Below, piece by piece: positions 46,321 to 59,700 of a stretch of 64,000 bases of DNA. The DNA is taken from NCBI GenBank assembly GCA_001695595.3, contig MBPM02000010.1:310001-374000 (forward strand). Reading direction: 5' to 3'. The notes beneath the pieces were generated by a model, which was given only the letters and a program-made list of their open reading frames with translations, made no database searches and was not told where the DNA came from. Every line of letters begins with the position of its first letter. Positions within the stretch are counted from its first letter, which is position 1. The stretch is from Plasmopara viticola (lineage: Eukaryota > Oomycota > Peronosporomycetes > Peronosporales > Peronosporaceae). Position numbers and translations under genes: made by a program.

Positions 46321-47291
46321 TCAACATCCGCATCATCATGATGGAATTGTCCGCTTGTAAGGTCAATTTTTTTAGGTCAATGGTATGTAGGGCCTCGAGC
46401 TTCACGAAGCTGTCGTTAACGCTATCGTCAGCAAAGTCATCCAAAACCTAATTCTTATAGGACAATCTTGCCACAGCATCGCCAATGCGATACACCTCAG
46501 CATTTGCTGACGTCAATATGTTGTGGCTAACAAAGTCATCATTTGGCGCGAATTTGGAATTATTGAGACTTGCAAACATTATTTCAATAATATGATATAC
46601 TTCAGACAAAGTCACATCTTGAAGATCGTCTTGGTTGTTAGCATTGTCTTCTACGTGAAGACTCTTCATTAAAATGTTTTGTAAACGCTTGAGCTTACTT
46701 TGTACCTTCCCACTTTCAGTTCAAGCAAAAGCTCGAAATACAGATAACACTACCGCCTTGCTTTAGTATTTGACAGACTGCACACGCATTTTCACCGAGA
46801 GATGACCATGTCTGATGCTTTGTCCACGAATGCGACGACCTTAAGCTTGTATAAATGGTTTTGGCGGGAGTTGTACGCACAAAAGCTGGGTGACTCATAT
46901 CTCCGGACAGTAACCATACTTCCCCTTAACATAGACATTTTTGTGTTCAGTATGTCCTTAAATAGAACATCAAGCCGATATCGGTGCGTCATTGAACTGC
47001 GCAGTACATCTTGTGTCAAGTTCAAAGTGGATCAATGCGCTAAAAGGCGTTTCATGAACGACAGCGACACAAACTTGCTGAATGCAAGCACAATGACAAT
47101 CTTCTGAACCAAATGTACTTTTGCAAATAAGAGACGAAGAAGCATAAGCTTTGCCGTACTGTCGGGACCGTCGATGAGGACAGAATTTGACCGGCTTGCG
47201 GATTGCTTACCGCATCCATAGATCCCGCGTAGGTTGAACTTTGCCCCGTCATTTTGGAAAAGCAAGTCATTATTTCAGCTTCCGGTATCAC
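46320..47291 (-). mobile_element. Helitron/PIF1-type helicase relic
   Basis: Read in descending coordinates, with frame changes: a decayed Walker A (VLIDGPDSTAKLMLLRLL, where the family has FLDGPGGTGKT), then KRLLAH-stop-STLNL (family '.AHS.FKIP'), and then a DEAPM-containing region that is no longer readable. Next comes FVSHNILTSANAEVYRIGDAV (family 'ILTP.N..V..IN'), and finally DLKKLTLQADNSIMMMRMLN (family 'LPPHKL.LKVG.PIMLLRNL'). The order fits a Helitron helicase C-terminal half. Several stops show it is dead. Confidence 0.6.
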
Positions 47292-48507
47292 GACGAATTA
47301 AAGTTCTTTCAAGGAGCACTTTAAGCATGAGACGGAGATTCTTAATGGATCAAAATTGTCACGCTTACTTGTAGTCGATCATGTATAATTTTACTTTGTG
47401 AGATTGATCCGTGTATTCTTTGCTTGAAATGTCGGCTATTGTCTCGTTTTGAAGATGCAGTCTCGGCTTGCGGTAGACTTTGCATTGTAGTGTCTAACAT
47501 CATAATTTATTTGAGGTTTTGACCCCGACACGTGATTTAAATAGTTCGCAGCTTTGCATCGAGTGAAGACAATCCCAGCTTTTAAGCCCGCGTGTCATTT
47601 TTAATTTGCACAAGAGGTGGTATCCACTTTGATCTGCAAGCTTTGTTGGCAAATGTGAGCTTGTATCGGTGTAAGTTCTAGATAATCAGTCTGGTTACAT
47701 TAAGAGATTCGAATGATAGTAAGATACTTTTTAGGCCTTTCAGCTCATAGCTTGCGCTTCAAGCATGAACACATCAAAGGTCGAGCCACTTTCATTTCGT
47801 GCATATCAAATTAATAGAGCAGTGACGCCAACTTAAGCAGATAGCAGCCGTTGGTCAAAAAAGGTATTGTCTAATATTTGGATTTCGGTGCAATATCGTA
47901 TCTCCAATAATTACGCCTCGCACTGATTAGAAAATAGAAAATGTGAATATCAAACAAAGCTAAGCCCATTATACCGGGGAAAGCGGTGAAGCTATATCAA
48001 TATAATTACTCAAAGTTTTGTAATTTGCTATACAGTCGACCATTACAAATCGAGACACAATGTAGTTGAGAGGGCAAACGCTCTGAAAGAAGAAGGCGTA
48101 TTAGGAAGAATCTATCTTTTGCAAACAAAATTAGATGCGAAAGAGCTGTTATATCAAAACAAATACTTTCGAAAATAAATTCATGTACGGCATTGAAATG
48201 GCGTCCATTCTCTAAAGTCACTTATCTTTTTCACCTTTTGTCCGTCAGATCGGGAGTATAATCAAATTTTTGGTTCTGAGACCCCAGCGTTGACATTTGA
48301 AGCGGCATCCGGCCAGCGGCAGCTAAAGAATTCTATGATGAACACTTGTTTTGCTCTTTTGAAGTGGCGCAGGAGGAGTGAATATATGAAGGGTTCTACT
48401 CTACACTACTCGACTACAACACTTAAGTAAGCAGAACTACGTTGACCAAGAAGATGTCGTACATATGATAGGCCGCGACACATACATTTTCGTTTTGAAT
48501 TCAGTAA
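47292..48507. other. intergenic, nothing recognised
   Basis: About 1.2 kb AT-rich. The 5' LTR expected for the downstream copia copy was looked for here and not found. Confidence 0.45.
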
Positions 48508-51500
48508 GTGCACGATCACACGCTCCATAGCTTAAAAATGCGAGGAAATGATCACGAGGTTTGGCGAATTTCGCTCCTATCTTTACCGAGAATAAGAGCT
48601 CCTTTGATTGGTTCTCGGATTCTTGCATGTCAAACAGGTACAAAACTGATCACCATCTTAAAGCACAGATCGAGCAAGGATTCCAACATTAGAAACTTTA
48701 GACATTTGGATTATTGTTGGGCCACTTACCTCTATCATGATGTTGACGCGCAGGGATCGCTGGCGCACGTCCAAGTCATCACGAAAGAGGAAGAGATGAC
48801 TGAAGCCTGGCTGTTCAACGACGCTAAGGCACTGGGTATCATTGCTTAAGGCATAGAGCTGCATCACCAGACCAAGATACGATCGGCAACAACGGCGATG
48901 CACGCACGGGTCATCTTGCGGAACTTCTACAACCGAACCACGCTCCACAACCGTGTAGAGATGACACGTCGTCTGCATGAACTCAAGATGGAAAGTGGTT
49001 CGACGATGCCGAAGCACTTGGATGCTTTTGATGAGCTTGTTGTCGGCCTCCAGACACTTAGAGAGCCTGTCGATGACTCTCGGCAGCTAGTGATGTTGCT
49101 TAGCAGTCTTCCGACGGAGTACGAGCTCATCTCGTCAATTGTGAAGAATTCCATGGTCATCACGCTCATCGAGGTCAAAAAAAAGCTGCTGAAGGAGCAT
49201 GAACGACTGCAAAGGAAGGAGACGACGGAAAAAGCGTTTCGCGTAAACAGCAACGGTAGACGGTTCAAGGGAGGCCAAGAAAACGGCCGCAAAAGAAACT
49301 ATCTACGGAAAAACAGCGCTGTAATCAAGGGCAACTGTTTAAATGTGGCCAAGTCGAACATCATAAACGGGACTGTCCGAAGCGTAGCACTGCCGAGGGA
49401 GAAGGTGCTGTTTTTGCTGCTGGTCAGCTGCGATGCGAAGAATGGCTCATCGACAGTGGGGATACGTCGCATATGACACCACATCGGATCGATCTCTTTG
49501 AGTACAAGGAATTAAAGACTGGTCAACAAGTCTCTATCGCTGATGGCAAGAAGCTGCAAGTGGCTGAGGTGGGAACAGTCAAGCTGAAAGGTCTGAATTG
49601 TCTACGGATCAAGATGGTTGAGGTCCTGCACATATTAGAACTCGATAGACGACTGATGTCAGTTGCAAAACTGGCAGGACGAGGCATGAGGGCGGAGTTT
49701 CAAAGCTCGTCCTGCGTCATTTGGAGTGCCAAGCGCGCGATTGCAAGCGGCAAGAAGACTGGTAAGGCATACTTCTTGGATTATAAGCAAGAAGAAGCTC
49801 GGCTCGTGGAATAGTCAGGGGCTATAAATGAGTGGGAACTTTGGCATGCTCGCTTCGGACACCCCGGAAAAGCTGGTATGGACAACACACAGCGCGCCAC
49901 GAGCGGTATGCCAGCGGTGAAGCAGAGCATTAAGAAGCTGTGCAGTGGTTGTATGAAGGGCAAACAGACGGTCGATACCTTCCCGTCTCAGTCGCTGAAA
50001 AGGACGTCACGTGTGTTAGAGCTTGTGCATACAGACGTGATGGGACCGATGAAGACGGTCTCAAAGGGTGGTGCAAGACTCGTGTTGACGTTCGTGGACG
50101 ACTACTCAAGATTTGTGGTAGCATATTTTATAAAGCACAAAAGCGAGGTGGCCGCAAAACTTAGCGAGTTCAAGGCATTCTACGAGAATCAACGAGGCAA
50201 GCGCATGAAGTGTATACGGTTGGACAGCGGGACGGAGTTCGTCGACAAGAAGATTGCTGATAAATGTGCCCGTAATGGTATCATGCACCAGCGGATAGTA
50301 CCGTATAGCCCGCAGCAGAACGGCGTTGCTGAACGCATGAACCGCACGATCATGGAAAAGGCAAGGAGTATGCTGTACTACAAGGGTGTCGGCATGCAGT
50401 TTTGGGCAGAGGCGGTCGGGACGGCTGTGTACTTGATCAACCGATCTACAAACTCTGCGAATTCGGGCGTCACACCGTTCGAGTTGGGTTTCTAGATTGA
50501 GCATTCGCGTGTGTTTGGATCGCAAGGGTATGCTCATATTATTGGCGATGCCAAGAGGACGAAACTCGAGCCAAAGCGTTTTCGGTGTATGTTTCTCGGG
50601 TACGCGAAGAACACCAATGGATACAGAGTGTTCGATCTGGAAAGGTCGAAGGTTGTCATATCACGCTCCATAATGCTACACGAGCGGGAAGTTGAAGGCA
50701 TATACGACACAATGGTATTGGAGAAATAACCAATCGTCAAGTATATTTGGGACACTGACGAAGCAGTGATTCCGATGGTTCGTCAATCAGATAGAGACGA
50801 GACAATGGAAGATGCCGAAGAAAGCGCTTCTGATATCGAGATGGACGAGATGGAATCGACTCCATGTAATACAGGTATCATCATACCTCAAATACTAAGT
50901 CCAGAAACTCAAGAAACGAGAGGTGATGAGATAACTAAATATCACGTTTCGAGACAAGCATTTCAGAAAAACCGGTCGGTGTTTTTACCGGAGATGGATC
51001 GATCAAGACGCTTACGAAACAGAGTGCTGATGCTAGAGAATGGTAATGGCAGTAAAGAAGCGTCAAAAGGCATCGATAAACCACCTTCTCCGAAGCGTGC
51101 AAGAGTTAATGATGAAGGTCTTATTGCAGAGGCTGTATTGGCCTATGCTGCAAGTGTTGGTGAGGCGGACGACGCTTTATCAACAAACAGTCAAGCGTCA
51201 AGAAGCAGCGACAATTGCTAATGGAACCAAGGGATGCAAGCGGAGCTCAAGGCGCACGCAGATAACGGATCCTGAACGCTTGACCAAGACGGCAAGACAT
51301 TCGACCAATCGGTTGTAGATGGGTATTCGCCAAGAAGCGGAACGAGCACGGACAAGTGGTGCCTACAAGGCTCGACTCGTCGCTAAGGGGTTCAAGCAGA
51401 AATTTATTGTCGACTTCTTCGAGACGTACTCGTCCGTGGCAAACATGAACTCGATAAGGGTCGTGCTAGCTGTGGTGGTGGCGAATGGGTTCGTAACTGA

Positions 51501-52012
51501 GCAGCTGGATGCAGACACGGCGTTTCTGAATAGTGATCTCAAGGAAGTCGTGTACATGGAAGTGCCAAATTGCATAGCTAATGCCGAGAAAATAATGTGC
51601 AAGTTGGACAAGGCAATTTAAGGTCTCAAGCAGGCTGCAAGTGCGTGGAACAAGACGATACATGCTGTGTTTTTACAGATAGGACTTCGTAGCAGCGGAG
51701 CAGATCAGTGTGTCTACGTCATGAGTCAAGATGGCAACTACGTCTATGTGTGTCTCTACGTTGACGACATGATCATTGCCGCCAAGACTAGCAGAGAGAT
51801 CCAAGAGGTCAAGACAGCACTCAAAAGGTTTTTGGATGAAGGAGCTAGGCAAGGCTAAATTTATTCTGGTATGGAGATCGAATACGACCGCAACGGCAGT
51901 ACGCTAATGATCCGACAGACTCGATACATCGATGATGTGGTCAGCCGTTTCAACCAAGAGGACGCAAAGGCAGTCGCAAGTGGCATCAGACCAAGGCGCA
52001 ACCAGCATTAGC
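48508..52012 (+). pseudogene. gag-pol polyprotein of Cop-A, multiply disrupted
   Basis: Gag is open apart from a TAA at 48847-48849 (WLFNDAKALGIIA-stop-GIELHHQTK). A base is missing in the zinc knuckle near 49336-49343, so CFKCGQ...HHKRDC is out of frame with gag. The protease reads DSGDTSHM (family DSGAT). A TAG at 49812-49814, a TAG at 50493-50495 and a TAA at 50727-50729 interrupt integrase and linker. The integrase keeps HTDVMGP and QNGVAERMNRTI, but LRSDNGTEF has become IRLDSGTEF. The RT retains YVDDMIIAAK, but a TAA splits AI-stop-GLKQAAS near 51619, and RNase H is deleted. Confidence 0.88.
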
Positions 52013-52024
52013 GGTGAGTAAGAG

Positions 52025-52282
52025 TGTTGGTAGTACACCACCTAATGCTTGTATGATTACGTATACTTTGATATAGTCATGAGGTCACGGTGAGACGTCA
52101 TAGGAGAAGCTTCCAAAAGCTTTTAGAAGCCTAAAGAAGATTCGAAAGATTTAATTGGTCTAGATAAACCAGGTGGTCGGTATAGTTTATCTAGTATATG
52201 GAAAAAGTGGCTTAGAGGTAGCAAGCAGTTAGCGAACTAAGGACCAATATATATTCACTTCACAATTTGCTTTTTACCACAC
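52025..52282 (+). repeat. 3' LTR of Cop-A copy 2
   Basis: It starts TGTTGGTAGTACACCACC after the GCGGTGAGTAAGAG tract and ends about TTTTTACCACA. It includes AATATATATTCACTTC, shared with the LTR at 3409-3554. Confidence 0.65.
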
Positions 52283-53533
52283 AAGCGGTCCTACTCAATA
52301 GAAATAGATGTACGGCGTACGCCCACGGCATTATGAAGATCGCTGAAACCCATTTAGCCGAAGCATCTATAATCACGGCCTCGTCTATCGGAGCAGACGT
52401 ACAACTGGGTTGCATATGTGGTGATGCTCTAACGCAAAAAACTAAACAGCCATCATGTCAACTTTCCATTTTTGTCTTTGTTTACGTTCCGACTTTACAT
52501 CTGCAATATCTGAGTTCGCTGTGCTTTTGACTGCAAAGTTAGCTGTCCCTGTAGTGTTCAAGTTTCACATTTCACACTCGCCCGAGCGAAAAAAATATAT
52601 TTATAAAAATGGGCATCTGAAGTTAAGTACAAAAGGGCTGTATCTAGGATGAGAAAGAGGGGTCGACTGCAACCAAGAAAAACGTCAGTGCTGTGACTAA
52701 AGTTATGATAAGCGCGCGACGTGAAGCAGTGAGCGAGATACAGGAACCACACTTGAGCCGAACACAAAGAAAAAGGGGGCAAGGCAAGCGACGAGCATTT
52801 CAAGTTTTGAAAGCTTGTTTGCAGCAAGTGAAGTACAGCAACGTGGTATGGGACGTGGAGAGGTACTAGAAACCGCTGAGAAGTTTCCACATATCTGGTG
52901 GACCTCCTACCACACCCTATGATTTAAGCAGTTAGTCGCTCGTCTCGGGAAATTCCTGGCTCAATGTCCACAAGATTCAATTGTTTACCCGAAGATAGGT
53001 CGCTGAATTGAACGAGCAACCACACCCAAAAAAGTGACTGCCCTTCCAAGTTGCACTAAAATTTGTGTGTGACAGCTAATTGCCCCGCCGACCGAAAAAA
53101 GCCCTATATTATCACGATGGATACGGCATTTAGTACCATAATGCGTCGGATAGCTTTAGCATCCCGCGCTAGAGCTAGCTTAGTTCTATCGTGTGTGTTC
53201 CGGTAGCTCAAATTTGGATGCTCTACCCTGTGCTAAATATGGTATCAGAATGTTCACGAAGGGCAAGGCATAAGAGAGGACCACCAAACATAAATACTTA
53301 CTTCGAAACATTTACTTTCCAAGCACGGGTCATTGCCCGGAAAGAAAGATATTTTAGCACACGATTCATCTTGGAATATATCAATGTCAAAGTAGACTGA
53401 CTCTTCGTTGCCGAGCGCGGTGTTATTAGCAGGCCACACCTCTTTTAGGCATACGAATGCAATTCTACAATTTAGGGTCCATGTTTGATAAAAAATTCAC
53501 AAAAAATGTACTAATAAAGCAATAAGGATCCGA
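52283..53533. other. intergenic, no gene recognised
   Basis: About 1.2 kb; the open stretch 52558-52890 (minus) has no motif. The right end is the 3' flank of IFT70. Confidence 0.45.
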
Positions 53534-55569
53534 TTAAGAGCGCAGCTTTAGGAATGTGCGCTTGAGGACTCGGGCCTATGAGTCACGAACAATGCAAAAA
53601 TCAAAATGTGGCAATGATTAGCATTCGATAGAGTATGCCTTTGGTCACGCACCTCGTAGCTGATAGTGTGCTGGATTGCATCTGTTCCTGACGCGTCAAT
53701 AAATTTTTGGTCAGCTGCTGATGTCGTAAAAATATCTTTACCATGTTGGTCCGCGCAGTCGAGGAACTCGAGAATATCATCCATAGTAGAATCCCGTATA
53801 GTGGTCATATGCTTCGCAAGCGTCAGCGCTAGTCCGAGAAAACAACGCTTAGCATAGTACCATGTGTCTGGTCCAAGCTTGCGGTGATATGGCTCCATGC
53901 TTTTCATAACTCGGCAAATACCAAAGTCGTAGTTATTCTTAGAGCAATACAATGTGCCGATAACAAGGTTCACAATGCACAGATGAAAAAGCCTCTTCTC
54001 GGGGTCTCGACTCGATTCTTCTTCCTCCTCTCGCTCAATAGAGCGCAGCAATTCCTCGGCTTTCTCATTGTCCGTATTCATCACGTAGCACACACAAAGG
54101 TTTGCAAGGATTATAGCTTGCACATCGAGCAAGTTGTCCTGGTGTTTCTTCACAAACGGCTCGTAGTACTGAATGGCCTGTTCATACTTATTGCCCTGCA
54201 AAAAGAATACGTGCGCAACGTTAAGTTTCCAGGCCTCGTGCTCTGAGCAAAATTCGGCTGTTTGGCGGAAAATCTTTTCTACTTGTGTGTAGTTGCCGCG
54301 TTCCCAGTAAATGTTTGCTTGTGCCATCAGCACGGGCATAAAGTCTTCCAGTGCATCATCGTAAGCCTTCAAGGACGTTTTAATGTCGTCGTTCGACTGG
54401 GCGAGACGCGCATCCTGAATTTTTTTAGTCAATTTACGCAGTCCATCCACATGCTTGGTTGCAAGCTCATCGTACTTGCGATAGGCATCCTCGGGGGATG
54501 TTTGTAGCGTCACAGTAGCGTCCATAAAGTCGTAAAAATCTTTCGACAATAATTGAAAGGTCAGGTGAGCATTTTCTGCCAGCACGTCCGCCATGAGATC
54601 GTGAAAGCCGTGCTTGGTGTACAAGATAAGCAAGTTCGAGAACGTTTCTACCGGAAAGGGTGGGTTTTGCAACAGAAAGTTAAGCTTTTTCAAGCCGCCG
54701 TTTGGATCTACGTCCATATTCATAAGACCAAGATTGTGAAGTGACACCGGGTCCAACTCCTCTTCTTGACGAGGCGGCATATCGAGCAATGCGTCTCGAG
54801 CTCCTTTGGAGTTTTTCATCTCGTATTCAATTGCGGCCTTGAGATTAAAGGCTTCAACAAGAGCTGTCTCTCGTAAGATCGTCGAGTTCCGTACGGACTT
54901 GACGTCAGTATTCTGCTCGCTTTTGCTGCCTACACTCAACTCAGGGTGGTCCCGCACGCCCTTTTCAATGATTTCAGCGATCTGCCGCATGGCCTTGCCG
55001 TATTGTTTCAATTTAAAATAGCAAAGTGCAATGTTGTATGATAAATCTGGCTGGTAGCCCAAAATGTTGAGGGCATCGGCGAATTTTGCACGAGCCGCCT
55101 CATAGTGACCTTCCTTATACTCGATAGCGCCGTCAAATACGATCGTAGTGGGATCGTCGGGTAGACACTCTTCAAGCACAGAGTGTGTAGCCTTAATGTC
55201 ATTCTGCTCGTAGTACGAGGCTGCTCTAAGAAGATGCACGCGTTGAGCAAATTGGTCATTTCCGAGCTGACCTGCTCGTCTTGAAGCTGCATCATACTGC
55301 CCGGACTTGTACAGCGACTGAGCTAGATAGAGTTGGTATTCGTCCACCTCAGGATAACTAGCACATAGTTGTTCGTACATTCCAACGGCTTGATGAAAGA
55401 GCTGCATGTGGTAGTAGCAGTACCCGAGTAGCGACAAAGCTGCGCGACTGTGTGGATGGTTGTCTAATTCGATTTGAAGGATGCGCACTGCTTCATCGTA
55501 TTTTTGGTCCCGTATAAACCCATAGATCGTCGATGTGTAGCTACTTCCACCGTCTTGCGCCTGAAACAT
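53534..55569 (-). CDS. IFT70: intraflagellar transport protein 70 (TTC30 family)
   Basis: Two exons (55569-53653 and 53575-53534), with a 77-bp intron GTGCGT...CATAG in phase 0, give 652 residues, close to the family's usual length. The start chosen is ATG 55569 (MFQAQDGG); an open frame continues upstream to 55689 but is not IFT70-like. The protein is tetratricopeptide repeats throughout: TIYGFIRDQKYDEAVRIL, ALSLLGYCYYHMQLFHQAV, PDLSYNIALCYFKLKQYGKA and later ALTLAKHM. The tail FEAR-type end is recovered only with exon 2 (ISYE-ARVLKRTFLKLRS). IFT70 is a core IFT-B subunit that wraps IFT52 and is needed to build flagella. Its presence implies flagellate zoospores. Confidence 0.93.
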
Positions 55570-56798
55570 TGGTGACAACTTAAAGGGAGGCGAGATTTTA
55601 CCGACTGTTCCGAACCGGCACCAACGAGGATACAAAATTGAAGGGATCCAAGGCTCGTAAAAAGGTTGTGTAATTTTATAGTGCAGCAAACGAAAACCAA
55701 CTAGAAAACGTCATGTCACCTGATAACGAATAGCCTTATATCGCAATTTGACTGATTGCGCACTTTGATTTCCACGCCGTTTTTAGCCATATTGTCTTCG
55801 AGTAAAAGCAAAGGACCACTTAATTGTAGTTAGTGATGAGTACAAAGTCAGCTAGCTTAATTACTCTTTGCTGCTAACAGGTTTGTGAAAAAGCAGTAAG
55901 CTGAGGTGCTTCTTGCTTTGGCAATATCTAAATGATCATGCAAATGGGTATAACACCTGGTGCGAAATCTCAACTGGTTTGATAATCTTTAAACAATCAG
56001 AATTTGTATATATTACACACTTCGCCGAGCTCAAACTAGGACCTTTTCACTTCCTCTTTTATCTCTCGCGAATAGCACCGCAAGAATTTAGCTGCATGTA
56101 TTACAAAGCTCAATGTCATGCGTTAGCTCTGCAATAGTCTTCAAGCCGAATTGTATACACCTCGATCACCACGACACTTTCAGCAGATAGAGTATTTCCC
56201 TATGCTAGCATCGATTTTTCGACAAAAGCCACACTTGTGTTCTTCGTATCCTGTCTTGTCTCGAGCATTCAGCAATTTTGTCAGCAATTGTCGGCTCATC
56301 CATGTTCAAATTTTAAAGTGGACCAAGCACTTTCAGATGCCACAAGGAGGCTCACGGCATTTATAGAACGGCCTATAAATTCTGCAAAAAATTAAGCTTT
56401 TTTCCGCGCTTGGGCGAGAAAATGCTTATAATTTTGACAAAGTTGTAGACACTTGAAGCAATCTCTGCCTATCGATCTCACCGCGGTAAATTCTCCAATC
56501 GAAAGCTTAGCAAACAGCTCTTTGAGCCATGTTCAGGCTGCAACTCAAAAGCCCGGTATCTTTCTTGATTATCGTGTCAGATACTTACGGTATTTAATAA
56601 TCGTGTCGCTTGATTTATTACCAATAAGCAAAGCTTTACGGAACTCCGCACGCGGTGGCGCGCGACCATCACTCTCGTGCGTTGTCGAAGGTCACCATTG
56701 TGCCCGACGCTATAAGGTCACCGCCGGCGGAGGTCGACGAAAGTCGGAAGCGCTCTCGGGACACGCAATTACAACTCCCGACGCGGCGAAAAATAAAG
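55570..56798. other. intergenic between IFT70 and MPS1 (divergent promoters)
   Basis: About 1.2 kb between two genes that diverge. No further gene seen. Confidence 0.5.
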
Positions 56799-59700
56799 AT
56801 GGAGGTACTTGATGACAAGGAAAATCAACCACCAGGGTCTGCTATCGAGTCACTCCAGGACAAGCTTCCTTTACCCACAGTACGCTACGCAGGCGCACAG
56901 GACCAGCCGACTCAAATTTTGCACTTTGGCGAGTCTGCGCGCTCCCTATTCATGCTAGATAAGCCATCGGAAAAGCGAATGCGACTCGTAATTGCGCTCA
57001 AGGAGGCTCCACGATCTGTGGCTACGTGGCTGGAGCTACTGCGCTGCCCACTTACTGGAAATCCCACCAGGTATAGCAAATTACGATTGCTGAGACGCGC
57101 GCTGACGTGTGTCGACTCAGAAAAGGCACGTCAGACTGCGGGATACACGGAAATGTGCATTATGCTGGCTAAGTTGAGCGAGTACGTTGGCCGCTTATTT
57201 GAAGTGCATGAGTATTGTACAAGCTTGAAGTGAACTTTTTTTTGCAGTAGTGAGGCCGGCGTAAGGCAAAGCTTTTACGAGATGAAAAAGCGACGAGTAG
57301 GCGAAAAGCAATCGTTGCTATATGAGGAGGAGGCAGCCTTTGAATTCGCAGCTGGGAACCAGGATTTAGCGGAGGAAGTTTTAGAGCGTGGAGTCGACAA
57401 TGATGCTTTGACGCCGATTGAGAAGGAGGAGTTGATGAAGAAGCTGGTTGCAGGCAGAGCAGGATGGGTAGCGGCATTCTCCGGCTCACCACAGGAACAG
57501 AAAAGGCTAGCGCTCAGAACAAGGGTGCAGCCGCTTAAAAAGGCGCAAAACGAGACGGTAAGCTTAGTCACTACACCACGAATGAAGTCCACCTCGATTA
57601 TTACAGCGGGTTCGTCACCAATCAGTCGAGAGCATTACGGTGCAGAGGACGATTCAACTAGGATGGCAATTACACCGTTAAATACGAGGTCAGCTGCTTC
57701 TGCTCGAAACAAAACAGGCTTTTCAACAGTGTCGAAAGGAAATACATCGTCATTGCTAACGACGCCCGCGCTTTCCACGCGGTCAAGTTTAAAGTCGCAT
57801 TCCACCACTAGAAAGACGCAACACCCGCCGCTACGCTTTCAGCTCGGTATGTATTAGTTTGCTTGTGCTGGCCGTGTGATGCTTTTATATGAATATGTGT
57901 ATTTACTGCTACAGCTGGTCCGCCACTTCGAGTGATTGCCAACAATGAATGTGAGAGCGACGGTGATGACGACGATAATGCTATGATGGGTAGTCAAGCC
58001 ACACCGACCAAAACTCAAAAGGCAGTCACTCCAATAAAGGTGGGTGTGTTACACTGTACTCTGTTACGCTATATCTAATTCTTTAATACTACGATTTAGA
58101 AGCTAGCAAGTAAGTCTCCAAAGATTGGGGAGGAAGGAACGAAAAAGGCCAAGTTTAATGTGGGTGACATTAATCATATACTGAAATGGAACCCAAAAGA
58201 GATGATGATAAAGAACAGTGGCTCTTTGAAAGCATCAAACATGGAAATTGTAAAGGTTTCGAAGGACACGTCACTGAAGCCCGTTGCATTTGACATGACA
58301 TTCAAGACCCCAGCGAAAAATACCGAAAAGGCAACTGGTTTGGTATCTGACCTAGTCAAAGTAGATGCAGAAGCTGATTCATTTCCGAAATGTCGAGAAA
58401 ATTTGCAAAGCACTTCCACTATCATCAACAGAGACTTTATACCTGAGAAGTCCTCTCCACGAGTGCATAGACCATTCCCATGGGAATTGAAGACGAGTGC
58501 TGGACCATTAGAGCCGCCAGCGAAGCTGACAAGCAGTGTGTCTGGCGAATTCGACCATTATCGATCCCCGAAGCGCCAACAGTTGGACCCAGCTGGTGCT
58601 GGGCCAGTAGACAATGCAACTTCAATATCACCGGGCTCTATTTCTTCATCGTCATCGCCTCCAGTGGCTTTAATGAGCAGCGTTTCGTCTCGAAATGCGC
58701 TGGAAAATCTGACGAGCAAAGTCATGGTGCGTAGTTGCTAACACAAATCACATCATAATGACAATTTTTTAAGCAGCTCTCTCTCAATTTGTAGGTTAAT
58801 GGACAAAAGTATATTAAGCTAGAAAAAATTGGCAGCGGCGGGAGCAGTAAAGTCTATCGGATGTTGGGGCCAGATCTCAAAATTTATGCGTTGAAAAAAA
58901 TTAAGCTGAAAAAACTGGATGACAAGACTATTGCCCAGTTCACAAATGAGATCGAGTTGCTAAAGAGATTGCAAGGAAATCCTTACATTATCAAGCTTAT
59001 AGCTGCTGAAAAGAACCTACAACAGCGGCAGATAAATGTGGTATGTCTTATCGTTTTTACGCAACATGTGTGGCACTATGCTTACCCTTTGCGTGATTAC
59101 AATAGATAATGGAGCATGGGGAAATTGACCTCAGCGAACGACTTAAAGGCTTAAAATGTGGCATGGATGAGAATATGCTGCGAGTGATTTGGACTCAAAT
59201 GCTCGAAGCTGTTAACGCCATCCACCAAAAACGAATTATACATGGTAAGACCACAATTGAAGCTTCGCACTCAGGATAAGTTCATAAAGCCAGTTTCGTA
59301 CTTAATGTGTGGTATAGGTGATCTTAAACCGGCAAACTTTCTTTTTGTGAACGGCGCGCTCAAGCTTATTGACTTTGGAATCGCAAAGACAATTTCAAAC
59401 GACACGACGAACATTGAACGCGACAGTCAGATAGGCACGGTTAATTATATGTCTCCAGAGGCAATCCAGGGTAATTCAACTCCTGATGGCCAGCGTGATC
59501 CTCAGGGAAAGATGAAGGTAAGACATTAAGAAATGTATTCGAAACGAATGTGGCTTAACATAAGCGTCTTCTTGTATCGACTAGGTTGGTCGCGCAAGTG
59601 ACATTTGGTCGCTAGGGTGCATACTGTATCAAATTGTTTATTCGAAGCCACCGTTTGGGGATGTACACAACATCATTGAGAAATTTCGATGCATTATTGA

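Larger units (their letters stand above)
48508..52282 (+). mobile_element. degraded Ty1/copia copy, same family as 1-3554 (Cop-A)
   Basis: Gag, protease, integrase and part of RT are readable, followed by a purine tract and a 3' LTR. The RT/RNase H region is missing from about 51970: the sequence jumps from the FNQEDAKAV block to the SGI..RR end block, which in the first copy are about 740 bp apart. No 5' LTR is recognised. Numerous stops make it inactive. Confidence 0.88.
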
